From Vulcaniibacterium gelatinicum (GTDB taxonomy: Bacteria; Pseudomonadota; Gammaproteobacteria; Xanthomonadales; Xanthomonadaceae), in the NCBI RefSeq assembly GCF_008033445.1, contig NZ_VNKO01000011.1:1-64000 (forward strand): a DNA stretch of 64,000 nucleotides, written 5' to 3'. Below the pieces are notes generated by a model that was given only the letters and a program-made list of their open reading frames with translations, made no database searches and was not told the origin of the DNA. This document shows, one piece after another, positions 41,464-50,294 of this stretch. Positions within the stretch are counted from its first letter, which is position 1. Each line of letters opens with the position of its first letter. Both the position numbers and the translations under genes were made by a program.

Positions 41464-43028
41464 CGCGCCTCCTCCAGCCGCAGCCAGCGGCTGGCGTGGC
41501 GGTCGAGCGGGTTGGGCGCGAAGCCGTGCACCACCGGTGCGACCAGATGCTTGGAGCTGTAGAAGTACAGCGGGATCACCGCATGCGCGTGCAGCAGGCG
41601 CAGCTCGGCGGCGTGCAGCCAGGCGTTGCGCGCGGCCTCGCTGCGGGCGGCGTCGGCCCTGGCCAGGCGCATGCGGAAGCCGGGGTCGTCGTAGCCGGTC
41701 CAGTTGAGCGGGCCGTCGCTGCCGAACGCGGCCAGGAAGTTGCGCGCGTCGGGCACGTCGGCGATCCAGCCGCCGCGGAAGACCTGGGTGATCGCGCGCT
41801 GGCGCCGGTTCTGCACGAACACCTTCCACTCCTCGTTGCGCAGCCGCACGCGCACGCCGAGCACCTGCCGCCACATCGCCGCGACCGCGAGCGCCAGGCG
41901 CCGGTGCGGGGTGGAGGTGTTGTAGCGCAGCTCGAGCGTGAGCGGGCGCGCGCGCGAGTAGCCGGCGGCGCGGTACAGGGCGCGGGCGCGCGCCTCGCGC
42001 TGCGCCTGGGTCCAGCGTGCCCATGGCAGCGCGGCCGGCGTGTGGCCCGGGATGCCGGGCGGCACCACGCCGTAGGCGGGCCGTTCGCCGAAGCCGGTGA
42101 CGTGGCGCACCAGCAGTTCGCGGTCAATGGCCAGCGACAGTGCCTCGCGCAGCGCGGGATCGTCGCGCAGCGGCGGCCGGGTGAGGTTGAGGCCGAGCCA
42201 GAACGCGCCGAGGTAGGGCGCGATCCGCAGCTGCGGGCCGAAGCGCGTGCGCAGCGCCGGCAGCGGCTGCGGCGGCACGGTCTCGGTCAGGTGCAGGTCG
42301 CCGGCCGCGTAGCGTTGCAGCTCGGCGGCGGCGTCCTCGGTGACGTGGAAACGCACGCGTTCGATCGCCACGCTGCGCGCGGCGTGGAAATGCGGATTGC
42401 GCGCGACCTCGAGATGGGCCTGCGGCGTCCACGCCACCAGCCGGTAGGCGCCGTTCGACACCAGCCGCCCCGGCCGCGTGTGCTGCGCGCCATGGCGCTC
42501 CACCGCCGGCAGGTACACCGGGAACGCGATCGGCAGGGTCAGCAGCGCCGGCAGCGGCGCGCCGCGGGTGAGTTCGAACACCACCGTGCGCGCATCCGGC
42601 GCCGACACGCCGAGCGCGGACGGCGGCAGCGCGCCGGCCTGCACCGCGCGCGCGTTGCGCAGGGCGTCGAACAGTTCCGCGAACGGCGCCGCGGTCGCGG
42701 GGGCGAACGCACGGCGGAAGCTGGCCACCACCTGCGGCGCGTCGAGCGGCGCGCCGTTGCTCCAGCGCAGCCCGGGACGCAGGACGAAGGTCCAGGTGCG
42801 GCCGTCGGCCGAGACGCGCCAGCGTTCGGCCATGCCGGGGATCAGGCGCCCTTGCGCGTCCTCGGTCACCAGGCCTTCGTACAGGTCGCGCAGGACGTTG
42901 CCGCAGGCCACCTCCTGGCACTTGTGCGCGTCCAGGGTGGATGGCTCCGGCCCGTTGCCGCGTTCCAGCCGCGCGGCAAGCGCAGCGCTGGAACACAGAC
43001 ACAGCAGCAGGGCAACGATGCGGGTCAT
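41460..43028 (-). CDS. Peptide ABC transporter substrate-binding protein (OppA-like)
   Basis: A 522-residue periplasmic binding protein of SBP family 5. A signal peptide ([18 protein letters not shown]) precedes [55 protein letters not shown] and [10 protein letters not shown]. Two cysteines near residues 36 and 41 are present. It should deliver oligopeptides to the adjacent permease, perhaps for cell-wall peptide recycling. It is divergent from gshA, with 79 bp between the start codons. Confidence 0.92.
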   Translation of the reverse strand: MTRIVALLLCLCSSAALAARLERGNGPEPSTLDAHKCQEVACGNVLRDLYEGLVTEDAQGRLIPGMAERWRVSADGRTWTFVLRPGLRWSNGAPLDAPQVVASFRRAFAPATAAPFAELFDALRNARAVQAGALPPSALGVSAPDARTVVFELTRGAPLPALLTLPIAFPVYLPAVERHGAQHTRPGRLVSNGAYRLVAWTPQAHLEVARNPHFHAARSVAIERVRFHVTEDAAAELQRYAAGDLHLTETVPPQPLPALRTRFGPQLRIAPYLGAFWLGLNLTRPPLRDDPALREALSLAIDRELLVRHVTGFGERPAYGVVPPGIPGHTPAALPWARWTQAQREARARALYRAAGYSRARPLTLELRYNTSTPHRRLALAVAAMWRQVLGVRVRLRNEEWKVFVQNRRQRAITQVFRGGWIADVPDARNFLAAFGSDGPLNWTGYDDPGFRMRLARADAARSEAARNAWLHAAELRLLHAHAVIPLYFYSSKHLVAPVVHGFAPNPLDRHASRWLRLEEAR

Positions 43029-43107
43029 GCGGCCGGGCTATGCTCCATGGCTTGCGGTGCCGGGGCGGCGGCCCCACATCGCCCATCCTTCCGCAGCGAG
43101 CGCGTCC

Positions 43108-44472
43108 ATGTCGAGCCCGAGCAGCGTCGCCGAACAGCCGATCACCGACCGGCGCCAGCTCGTCGAGTACCTCGCCGCGGGCGGCAAGCCGCGCGCGGAC
43201 TGGCGCATCGGTACCGAGCACGAGAAGTTCGGCTTCCGCCTCGACGACCTGCGCCCGCCGCCGTTCGACGGCGAACGCGGGATCGAGGCCCTGCTCAAGG
43301 GCCTGACCCGCTTCGGCTGGGCGCCGGTGGAGGAGCATGGCCGGGTGATCGCGCTGACCCGCGGCGGCGCCTCGGTGACGCTCGAGCCCGCCGGCCAGCT
43401 GGAGCTGTCCGGCGCGCCGCTCGAGCACATCCACCAGACCTGCTGCGAGACCAGCAGCCACCTCGACGAGGTCGAGACGGTCGCGCGGGAGCTGGGCCTG
43501 GGCTTCCTCGGCATGGGCTTCCAGCCCAAGTGGCGGCGCGAGGACATGCCGTGGATGCCCAAGGGCCGCTACCGGATCATGCGCGCGTACATGCCCACGC
43601 GCGGCACGCTCGGCCTGGACATGATGACGCGGACCTGCACCGTGCAGGTCAACCTCGACTTCGCCGACGAGGCGGACATGGTGAAGAAGTTCCGCGTCTC
43701 GCTCGCGCTGCAGCCGGTGGCGACCGCGCTGTTCGCCGATTCGCCGTTCACCGAGGGGCGGCCGAACGGCTACCTCAGCTACCGCTCGCACATCTGGACC
43801 GACACCGATCCGGACCGCACCGGCATGCTCGACTTCGTGTTCGAGCCCGGCTTCGGCTTCGAGCGCTATGTGGACTGGCTGCTCGACGTGCCGATGTACT
43901 TCGTGTACCGCGGCGGCGAGTACCTCGACGTCGCCGGGCAGTCGTTCCGCCGCTTCCTGCGCGGCGAGCTCGAGGCGCTGCCGCGCCAGTTGCCGACCCT
44001 GCGCGACTGGTCCGACCACATGACCACGGCGTTCCCCGAGGTGCGCCTGAAGCGCTATCTCGAGATGCGCGGCGCCGACGGCGGCCCGTGGAACCGGCTG
44101 TGCGCGCTGCCGGCGTTCTGGGTCGGACTGCTGTACGACGACGCAGCGCTGGACGCGGCCTGGGACCTGGTCAAGGACTTCACCCGCGAGGAGCGCCACG
44201 CGCTGCGCGACGGGGTGCCGAAGCACGCGCTGAAGCTGCCGTTCCGCAACGGCACCCTGCGCGACCTGGCCCTGGAGGCGCTGAGGATCTCCGCTGCGGG
44301 CCTGCACCGGCGCGCGCGCCGCAACCGCCACGGCGCGGACGAGTCCATCTTCCTCACGCCGCTGATCGAGTTCGCGGAGGCGGGCCAGACCCCGGCCGAG
44401 CGCAAGCTGGAACTGTTCCACGGGCCGTGGGGCGGGGACATTGACCGGGTGTTCGCCGAGTTCGCCTACTGA
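43108..44472 (+). CDS. gshA: Glutamate-cysteine ligase, plant/alphaproteobacterial type
   Basis: A 454-residue ATP-dependent ligase for the first step of glutathione synthesis. The GCS2 fold shows [50 protein letters not shown] and [15 protein letters not shown]. This is the class found in plants and xanthomonads, not the E. coli class. Glutathione made here would supply the monothiol glutaredoxin encoded at 56.3 kb. The start follows GCAGCGAGCG, a weak ribosome-binding site. Confidence 0.94.
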   Translation: MSSPSSVAEQPITDRRQLVEYLAAGGKPRADWRIGTEHEKFGFRLDDLRPPPFDGERGIEALLKGLTRFGWAPVEEHGRVIALTRGGASVTLEPAGQLELSGAPLEHIHQTCCETSSHLDEVETVARELGLGFLGMGFQPKWRREDMPWMPKGRYRIMRAYMPTRGTLGLDMMTRTCTVQVNLDFADEADMVKKFRVSLALQPVATALFADSPFTEGRPNGYLSYRSHIWTDTDPDRTGMLDFVFEPGFGFERYVDWLLDVPMYFVYRGGEYLDVAGQSFRRFLRGELEALPRQLPTLRDWSDHMTTAFPEVRLKRYLEMRGADGGPWNRLCALPAFWVGLLYDDAALDAAWDLVKDFTREERHALRDGVPKHALKLPFRNGTLRDLALEALRISAAGLHRRARRNRHGADESIFLTPLIEFAEAGQTPAERKLELFHGPWGGDIDRVFAEFAY

Positions 44473-44550
44473 GCCGCCCCGCGGCGCAGCATGAGCCGGC
44501 GGCGGCGATCTGCTAGCGTGCGGGCTCGCATGCGCTTCCGGGAGCCCGTC

Positions 44551-44991
44551 ATGTCCGTCCTGCGTCCGTGGGTGGGGTGTGTGTTCGGCCTGCTGCTCGC
44601 CGCGCCGCTGGCGGCGCAGCAGGTGCAATCGCTGCAGCCGCGGGTGGCGCCGGTGCAGACCCAGGGGCTGCAGATCGACTGGAAGGCGCAGTTCGAGCAG
44701 GAGCGGGCGAAGAACCAGGAACTGCGCCGCCAGGTGGACAGCCTGCAGGCGCAGCTGGCCGAATGGACCCGCAAGGGCGGCAGCCAGGTGCATGCCTACT
44801 GCGAGTCGCCGACCGTGAGCCGCAACAGCGCCGGCGCGGTCAACGACTGCGCCGCCGGCGGCTACACCTGCGAGCCGGTCAGCGGCCTGTGCCGGACCAG
44901 CGCCGCGCACACCGGCGAGTGCGCGCCGGGGCGGGTGTGGTGCGTGTACGGCAACCGCTGCGTGAGCTCCGCGGAGGAGTGCACGCCCTGA
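44551..44991 (+). CDS. Small secreted Cys-rich protein with coiled-coil segment (unknown function)
   Basis: A 146-residue protein I do not recognise. The ATG at 44551 has a GGAG site 6 bp upstream and gives a signal peptide (WVGCVFGLLLAAPLAAQ). Residues about 45-80 look like a short coiled coil (FEQERAKNQELRRQVDSLQAQL). The C-terminal ~60 residues hold eight cysteines (YCE, NDC, YTC, GLC, GEC, VWC, NRC, EEC), suggesting four disulfides. It would be a plausible Dsb substrate. No family is claimed. Confidence 0.78.
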   Translation: MSVLRPWVGCVFGLLLAAPLAAQQVQSLQPRVAPVQTQGLQIDWKAQFEQERAKNQELRRQVDSLQAQLAEWTRKGGSQVHAYCESPTVSRNSAGAVNDCAAGGYTCEPVSGLCRTSAAHTGECAPGRVWCVYGNRCVSSAEECTP

Positions 44992-44997
44992 CCGGCC

Positions 44998-45672
44998 TCA
45001 CGCCGGCAGCAGGTCGGTGTAGAGGAAACGGCCTTCGCGCAGCACCTGTTCGCCGCGCACCAGCGGGAGCGGCGCGGCGAACATCGGCCCGGCGTGGACG
45101 CAGGTGTGGAACTCGCCGCGTTCGCCGCAGGGGTCGCAGCCGGGCGGCAGGTCGGCGAGCAGGGCGGCGTCGAAGTCGCGGCCGCCGAAGGCGGCATCGA
45201 GCTGCTGCGTGTCCACGCAGGTCAGGATCGCGCGCAGGCCGCCGGCGAGCATCTCCCGCGCGAGCCGCGCGGTGTCGGCGCCGAACAGGGGGAAGCGCGG
45301 GGTCCAGCCCAGGCGCGCGCACAGCGCCTCGCGGTAGGCGCGGATGTCGGCCAGGAACAGGTCGCCGAAGGCGATCGTGGCCAGCCCCGGCCAGCGTTCC
45401 CGCGCCTGCGCCAGGGCCGCGGCGAAGGCGGCCTCGTAGACCTCGTTGCTGGCCCGCTGCGGCAGCCGCGCCTGGATCACCGGCAGCCCGGCGGCCTGCG
45501 CCTGGGCGTCCAGGATCGCGGTGCGGATGCCCTGCATCGCGATCCGCTCGTAGCCGTCGGTGACCGTGGTGACCAGGCCGACCACCTCCACCTCGGGCTG
45601 GCCGCGCAGCACGTGCAGGGCCCAGGCGGCGTCCTTGCCGCCGCTCCAGGACAACAGGACAGGGGTCGGCAT
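44998..45672 (-). CDS. Dph6-like ATP-binding protein (DUF71, diphthine-ammonia ligase family)
   Basis: A 224-residue PP-loop ATPase. The N-terminal SWSGGKDAAWALH is the pyrophosphate-binding P-loop; VVGLVTTVTDGYERIAMQGIR, AFGDLFLADIR and the terminal CDPCGERGEFHTCVHAGP match the DUF71 family. Bacteria lack diphthamide, so the substrate differs from eukaryotic Dph6 and is unknown; amide or thiol chemistry on a small molecule is possible. The conserved Cys-x2-Cys and HTC near the end could bind metal. Convergent with the Cys-rich secreted protein gene. Confidence 0.87.
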   Translation of the reverse strand: MPTPVLLSWSGGKDAAWALHVLRGQPEVEVVGLVTTVTDGYERIAMQGIRTAILDAQAQAAGLPVIQARLPQRASNEVYEAAFAAALAQARERWPGLATIAFGDLFLADIRAYREALCARLGWTPRFPLFGADTARLAREMLAGGLRAILTCVDTQQLDAAFGGRDFDAALLADLPPGCDPCGERGEFHTCVHAGPMFAAPLPLVRGEQVLREGRFLYTDLLPA

Positions 45673-45730
45673 CGGCAGAGGCCTGGGTGGGGAGGGGATC
45701 GGGATTGTGCCGCTCGTCGGAGGTCCGGGC

Positions 45731-45782
45731 GAACTGTGACGGATCGCACGGTTCATGCGGCGAGGCACGTCCCGAACCGTGA
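45731..45782. promoter_or_regulatory. Three GAACYGTG half-sites upstream of the secreted metallopeptidase
   Basis: GAACTGTGA (45731-45739, plus), GAACCGTG on the minus strand (45747-45754) and GAACCGTGA (45774-45782, plus). The last two form a perfect 8-bp inverted repeat with 19 nt between; the two plus-strand copies are 43 bp apart, about four helical turns. Possible transcription-factor sites; inference only. Confidence 0.35.
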
Positions 45783-45962
45783 AACGTTGCGCGGATTGCG
45801 GCGGCGCAGCACGGGACGATGCCCCTGCCGCCGGCCCGCCCCCGCGCGTCGGCGGCGCGGAGCACGGAGGCTGCGAGGGATCGACCGCTCCCGCCGGCCC
45901 CAGGAACACGCGACCGGCCCCGGCAGGACGCCGGCTCCCCTGTTCCACTGCCCGGTACCGCC

Positions 45963-47369
45963 ATGACCCGCACCTTCCGCGGCGCCACGCGCCTGCTGCT
46001 GTCCTTCCTGCTGTTGCTCTGTTCCTTCGCCGTCCTCGCCCAGTCCCTGCCGCGCACCACCGGCGAGCAGAAGACGGCGGTGATCCTGGTCAACTTCCAG
46101 GACGACGCCTCCCAGCCGATCAGCCCGTCCGCCGCCCATGCGCTGGTGTTCGGCACGGTGAGCGATTTCTACTGGGAAGCCTCCTACGGCCGCACCCTGC
46201 TCAGCGGCAACACCTACGGCTGGTACACGATTCCGGTGTCCAAGGCCGGCTGCGACCGCGACCTGATCGCGCTCGAGGCCGACCGCGCCGCGACCGCGGC
46301 CGGCGTCGCGCTCGGCAACTACCAGCGCATCGTCTATCTGTTCCCGCAGAACGGCTGCAGCGCCTCCGGCTACAACTCCGGCGCCGGCAGCGTGCCCACC
46401 CGCACCTGGATCAAGGGCAACAACTACAGCGCCTACGTGATCGCGCACGAGCTCGGCCACAACTTCGGCCTGCTGCACTCGCAGAGCCTGGACTGCGGCG
46501 CGGTCGTGCTCGGCAGCGACTGCGCGGTGAAGAGCTACGGCGACCCCGCCGACACCATGGGTTACGGCGCGATCCCGCATTTCAACGCGTTCCAGAAGCA
46601 GTTGCTGGGCTGGATCGGCGGCAGCGGCCAGCCGGGCCTGACCACGGTGACCGCGAGCGGGCGCTACCGGATCGAGCCGCTGGCGGCCGCCGGCACCGGC
46701 GTGAAGGCGCTGCGCATCGCGCGCGGCGCCGATCCCACCACCGGCCGGACCCGCTACTACTACCTCGAGTACCGCCAGCCGGTCGGCTTCGACACGGTGC
46801 TGGGCGGCATCGGCAACCTCACCGCCGGCGTGCTGGTGCACAGCGGGGTGGAGGGCGACGGCTTCTCCAGCTATCTGCTCGACATGACCCCGGACAGCGT
46901 GCCGGGCTCGAGCTACAGCGATGCCGAGGACGGCGCGCTGGCGCCGGGCCGGCGCTACGTGGACAGCGCGGCGGGGGTGAGCTTCGAGGTCGTGGCCGTG
47001 GACGCGACCGGCGCGACCGTGGACGTCACCCTCGGCGCCTCGTCCTCGCCGCCGCCGGCGGATCCGCTGCCGCTGACCGGCAGCATCGGCACCAGCAAGA
47101 CCAGCTACGTGCGCGGCGAGACCGTGGCCATGAGCATGCTGGTCAAGCGCGACGGCGTGCCGGTGGCCGGTGCGGCGGTGCGCTTCACGGTCGCCTCCCC
47201 GAGCGGGACGACCAGCACCTACAACGCCACCACCGGCAGCGACGGCTACGCGCGCGCCTCGTTCAAGCTGGGCAAGGCCAAGTCGCTGATCGGCACCTGG
47301 AGCGTGCAGGGCGAGGCGAGCAAGGACGGTGCCACCGTCGTCGCCTCCACCGGGTTCAGCGTGCGCTGA
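45963..47369 (+). CDS. Secreted zinc metallopeptidase (metzincin, M11/gametolysin-like) with C-terminal Ig-like domain
   Basis: A 468-residue secreted protease. The signal peptide ends FAVLAQ. The extended zinc site HELGHNFGLLH gives His162, Glu163, His166 and His172, and the Met-turn is Met199 in ADTMGYG, the metzincin signature. The catalytic domain starts almost at the mature N-terminus, with no room for a large propeptide. Residues ~375-468 form a bacterial Ig-like (Big-1-type) domain (TSKTSYVRGETVAMSMLV...VAGAAVRFTV). It may digest extracellular protein, fitting predatory or saprophytic relatives. A frame extending upstream of 45963 lacks a signal. Confidence 0.9.
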   Translation: MTRTFRGATRLLLSFLLLLCSFAVLAQSLPRTTGEQKTAVILVNFQDDASQPISPSAAHALVFGTVSDFYWEASYGRTLLSGNTYGWYTIPVSKAGCDRDLIALEADRAATAAGVALGNYQRIVYLFPQNGCSASGYNSGAGSVPTRTWIKGNNYSAYVIAHELGHNFGLLHSQSLDCGAVVLGSDCAVKSYGDPADTMGYGAIPHFNAFQKQLLGWIGGSGQPGLTTVTASGRYRIEPLAAAGTGVKALRIARGADPTTGRTRYYYLEYRQPVGFDTVLGGIGNLTAGVLVHSGVEGDGFSSYLLDMTPDSVPGSSYSDAEDGALAPGRRYVDSAAGVSFEVVAVDATGATVDVTLGASSSPPPADPLPLTGSIGTSKTSYVRGETVAMSMLVKRDGVPVAGAAVRFTVASPSGTTSTYNATTGSDGYARASFKLGKAKSLIGTWSVQGEASKDGATVVASTGFSVR

Positions 47370-47388
47370 TCCGGCGCCGCACAAGGCA

Positions 47389-47416
47389 GAGGGCGGCGGA
47401 GTGACCCGCCGCCCTC
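47389..47416 (+). terminator. Hairpin terminator after the metallopeptidase gene
   Basis: GAGGGCGGCGG and CCGCCGCCCTC form an 11-bp perfect stem with a 6-nt loop, 19 bp past the stop, followed by CTCG. Confidence 0.72.
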
Positions 47417-47452
47417 CTCGCTGCATGGAGGGGAGAGCATGCAGCGGTGGCG

Positions 47453-47482
47453 GAGGGGCGCCGCGTGCGGGCGGCGCCCCTC
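47453..47482 (-). terminator. Hairpin terminator after the 635-aa secreted protein gene
   Basis: GAGGGGCGCCGC and GCGGCGCCCCTC form a 12-bp perfect stem with a 6-nt loop, 33 bp beyond the minus-strand stop at 47516. No T-run follows. Confidence 0.65.
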
Positions 47483-47515
47483 GTCACATCCCGGCGTCCA
47501 TTCCCTCAACCCTCG

Positions 47516-49423
47516 TCACTCGCACTCCGGACAGGTCGGGCACAGCTTGCAGGTCGCGGTGTCCGAGGCCTCGGCCGTGGTCGGGACGATCACACCGCGG
47601 CCGTTGGCGCTGGCCGTGTCGGAGTAGGTCGCCAGGCCCGGATCGGTCTGGTTGCCGTCCGGTGCGGTCGGACTGTAGCACCCGGAGACGATGATCGAAT
47701 CGCCGGTCGTGCCCATCGGCGCCAGTGTCCGCCGGCCCTTGCCGTCGAGCGGGATCTGGGTGAGCAGCGAGCCGAGGTCGGTGTCGCCAAAGCCCAGGAT
47801 CTCCATGCGCTGGTCGGCCGTGGTGTTGGACAGCCGGATGTCCACGCACACCTCGGGCTTGTAGCCGGTGCTCGGATTCAGGAACACCGAGCGGTTCGGC
47901 TGGCCGGCCTGGGCGCGTGCCGCGTAGGCGGGATTCTCGTCGCCCGATGCGCCCGGATCGCCCTGGCACCACTTCTGCATCCGCAGTCCGGCCGACAGGG
48001 TCAGCGCGCAGACGTCGGCTTCGGCCTGGGTCTCCAGGTCGCTGTCGGTCACGCTTGCGGTGCTGGTCGGTGTCGGCTTGGAGCGCACGCTGACGCCGTT
48101 GCGGAACGGGTTGTCGCCGGTGGAGCAGATCAGCGTCACCGTCATCGCGTTGCCGGCGCCGGGGTCGAGCCGGTTGGCGACCTCGATGAACGTGCTGTTG
48201 TCCGGGAACAGGATGCCGCCCGACGGGATCGTCGGCGTGCCCACGCCGCCGCTGATCGCCGAGATCGCGCACACCTTCGGCGGGTTGCCGCCGGCGACGG
48301 AGTCGTCACGCAGCTCCACGTCGTAGATCGCACCGAAGCCGGTGTTCTGGATCGTCACCGTGTGCTTGGTCGAGAACGTCTCGTTCAGCGGATCCACCTG
48401 CGGGAAGCCGCCGGCGCCTTCGTTCACGCACACCTTCTCGACGTTCACCGAGCACAGGTCGAAGTCGCCGAGGGCGAAGTCCTTGAGCTCCGCGGTCTCC
48501 GAGTGCGAGCTGCGGGTCTCGGCCATGAAGCTCGAGAAGCAGACCTCGCCGACCAGGGCGGTGATGTCGATGCCGGCCTCGAAGAAGCTCTCGGCCGGGA
48601 ACACGTTGGCGCTGCCGGACTTGGGCGTGTAGGCCCAAGGCGAGTTGGCGGCCGCGTTGTTGGTGACCGCGCAGGCCGCATCGTCCGGGGTGCACACCAC
48701 GAAGCCGTTGGAGGCGGCGAATTCCAGTTCGTCGAGCGCGCCGTGGCTGCCGCCGCTGCCGACCCACTGGAAGATCTGCACCTCGCTGCTCCTGCCGCCG
48801 GAGACGAAGTCCACCTGGACCAGGATGTCGCCCACCGCATGCTCGCCGGTGAACGTGCCGTTCGGGCCCAGGCCCACGTCGTTGCGGAAGAACCAGAAGC
48901 CGAGCGCGGCGTCGCCGTTGTTGGCGAAGCGGTCGGCGCCGAAGTAGATCACCAGATGGTTGGGCGTGTCGCCCGGGTCGTCGCTGCCGTCGCCGTCGTG
49001 ATCCACTGAGTAGGCCTTGGCGTAGGCGTTGGTGATGTTGTCCTTGTCGGGCACGACTTTCGCAGGCTTGTGCTCCCAGGTGCTGATCAGGTCGATGTCC
49101 TTGTTGCTGCCTTCCCAGGCCGAGGTTTCCTTGCCGCCGGCAAGGTTGGGGCCGTCCGCGACGAAGGTCTCGCCCGCCCCCGCGCTCGGGATGCCGCGCG
49201 GTGTCGGATAGGGTGTGCTGAGGCCGAAGACGGAATCCCAGTCGTCCAGCGCCGAGGTGTCGGTGGCGTTGCCGTCGAGTTCGAACGGGGTTGGCGCGTC
49301 GTGCACCGCCAGGGCGGGCGGCGCGGTGAGCAGGGCCGTGGAGGCGGCCAGCGCAGTGACCGCCGCGGCCATCAGACAGGTGGCCCACGGTGCCCGTCGG
49401 CTGCCTTGTTTGCGTGTGGCCAT
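47516..49423 (-). CDS. Large secreted protein with Cys-rich C-terminus (unknown function)
   Basis: A 635-residue exported protein I cannot place in a named family. The signal peptide is long (to about residue 39, ALA-VHD). The body shows beta-rich segments such as HLVIYFGADRFANNGDAALG and FWFFRNDVGLGPNGTF, a calcium-type DHDGDGSDD, and DUF11-like surface repeats (STKHTVTIQNTGFGAIYDVELRD). Many cysteines are spread through the second half, ending CKLCPTCPECE. It looks like a cell-surface or matrix protein. The SD overlaps a palindrome before the ATG. Divergent from a LuxR regulator. Confidence 0.85.
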   Translation of the reverse strand: MATRKQGSRRAPWATCLMAAAVTALAASTALLTAPPALAVHDAPTPFELDGNATDTSALDDWDSVFGLSTPYPTPRGIPSAGAGETFVADGPNLAGGKETSAWEGSNKDIDLISTWEHKPAKVVPDKDNITNAYAKAYSVDHDGDGSDDPGDTPNHLVIYFGADRFANNGDAALGFWFFRNDVGLGPNGTFTGEHAVGDILVQVDFVSGGRSSEVQIFQWVGSGGSHGALDELEFAASNGFVVCTPDDAACAVTNNAAANSPWAYTPKSGSANVFPAESFFEAGIDITALVGEVCFSSFMAETRSSHSETAELKDFALGDFDLCSVNVEKVCVNEGAGGFPQVDPLNETFSTKHTVTIQNTGFGAIYDVELRDDSVAGGNPPKVCAISAISGGVGTPTIPSGGILFPDNSTFIEVANRLDPGAGNAMTVTLICSTGDNPFRNGVSVRSKPTPTSTASVTDSDLETQAEADVCALTLSAGLRMQKWCQGDPGASGDENPAYAARAQAGQPNRSVFLNPSTGYKPEVCVDIRLSNTTADQRMEILGFGDTDLGSLLTQIPLDGKGRRTLAPMGTTGDSIIVSGCYSPTAPDGNQTDPGLATYSDTASANGRGVIVPTTAEASDTATCKLCPTCPECE

Positions 49424-49432
49424 GATCGTGCT

Positions 49433-49444
49433 CCTCTCGAGAGG
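49433..49444 (-). promoter_or_regulatory. Palindrome overlapping the ribosome-binding site of the 635-aa protein gene
   Basis: CCTCTCGAGAGG is a perfect 12-nt palindrome (extendable by a G-T and a C-G pair). The minus-strand Shine-Dalgarno GAGGAG (49431-49436) partly lies in it, 7 bp before the ATG at 49423. A hairpin here could limit translation; inference. Confidence 0.4.
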
Positions 49445-49629
49445 GGGATGCGCGGCGCGGACGCCCCTTTCCGCCCCACCGCGTCGCTGCGAGCATCGAC
49501 CGGAGGGGGGAGGCGGGGAATCGCGCGGGCGGGGGAGGGAAGATCTGGCCGGTCGTGGCGGCGGCTGCCGTTCCGGAAGTATCCCGGGCGGACAGGGGCG
49601 CCAGCGGGAGCACGCGGGGGAGGTCTGCG

Positions 49630-50283
49630 ATGACCGCGATGCCCGTCCTGGTGATCGGCCGCGACCCGGTCTGGCGCGCGCGGATGCAGCGCATGCTGGC
49701 CTTGCGCGCCGAACTCGAATGGCTGGGCGCCTACCAGCCCGCGCAGCCGCGCCGCGCGGCGTCGCACCCGGCGGCGCTGTTGCTGCTCGACGGCGACGAT
49801 CCGGAGGTCGAACGTGAACGCCGCCGCCCGCGCCTGCCCGCGCCGCGGCGCTTGTATTTCTTCCGCCACCCCACCCTGGCCTGCCTGCAGCGTTGCATCG
49901 ACGGCGGCGCCCATGCCTGCCTGAACAAGCAGGCCGAGCCCGAGCGGGTGCTGCATGCGATCCGTGCGGCGGAGGCGGGCCTGTTCGTCACCCATCCGGA
50001 ACTGCTGCGCGCGGCGTTGCGGATCCCCGTCGTGGCGCTGCCGGCCGAGCCGCCGGGGGACTGGTCGCTGCTGACCGGTCGTCAGCGCGAGATCGTGCGC
50101 TGGGCCGCGCGCGGGTTGAGCAACAAGCAGATCGCGCGCCAGCTCGGGATCAGCCCGGAGACGGTGAAGACCCACCTGCACCACATCTTCGAGCGCGAGG
50201 GCGTGCACGGCCGGGTGGCGCTGCTGGCAGCGGCGCGCCGGCTCACCGAGACCGACGCCGTGCACGGGACGGCGGCGCAGTGA
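49630..50283 (+). CDS. LuxR/NarL-type response regulator with degenerate receiver
   Basis: A 217-residue DNA-binding regulator. Residues ~1-125 have the receiver fold, with a candidate phosphoacceptor Asp54 (LLLLDGDD) and Lys100 (CLNK), but the acidic pair after the first strand is altered (VLVIGRDPVW), so normal phosphorylation is doubtful. Residues ~148-205 form the LuxR helix-turn-helix (LTGRQREIVRWAARGLSNKQIARQLGISPETVKTHL). It is divergent from the 635-aa secreted protein gene across 206 bp and is its obvious candidate regulator. Confidence 0.9.
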   Translation: MTAMPVLVIGRDPVWRARMQRMLALRAELEWLGAYQPAQPRRAASHPAALLLLDGDDPEVERERRRPRLPAPRRLYFFRHPTLACLQRCIDGGAHACLNKQAEPERVLHAIRAAEAGLFVTHPELLRAALRIPVVALPAEPPGDWSLLTGRQREIVRWAARGLSNKQIARQLGISPETVKTHLHHIFEREGVHGRVALLAAARRLTETDAVHGTAAQ

Positions 50284-50294
50284 GCGCTCGCTGC

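Noticed and set aside
36532-43028. A biosynthetic or defence island between the second receptor and gshA
   Set aside because: Every gene has an ordinary housekeeping family (nuclease fold, DsbA, cytochrome c4, EngB, Opp proteins) and typical composition.
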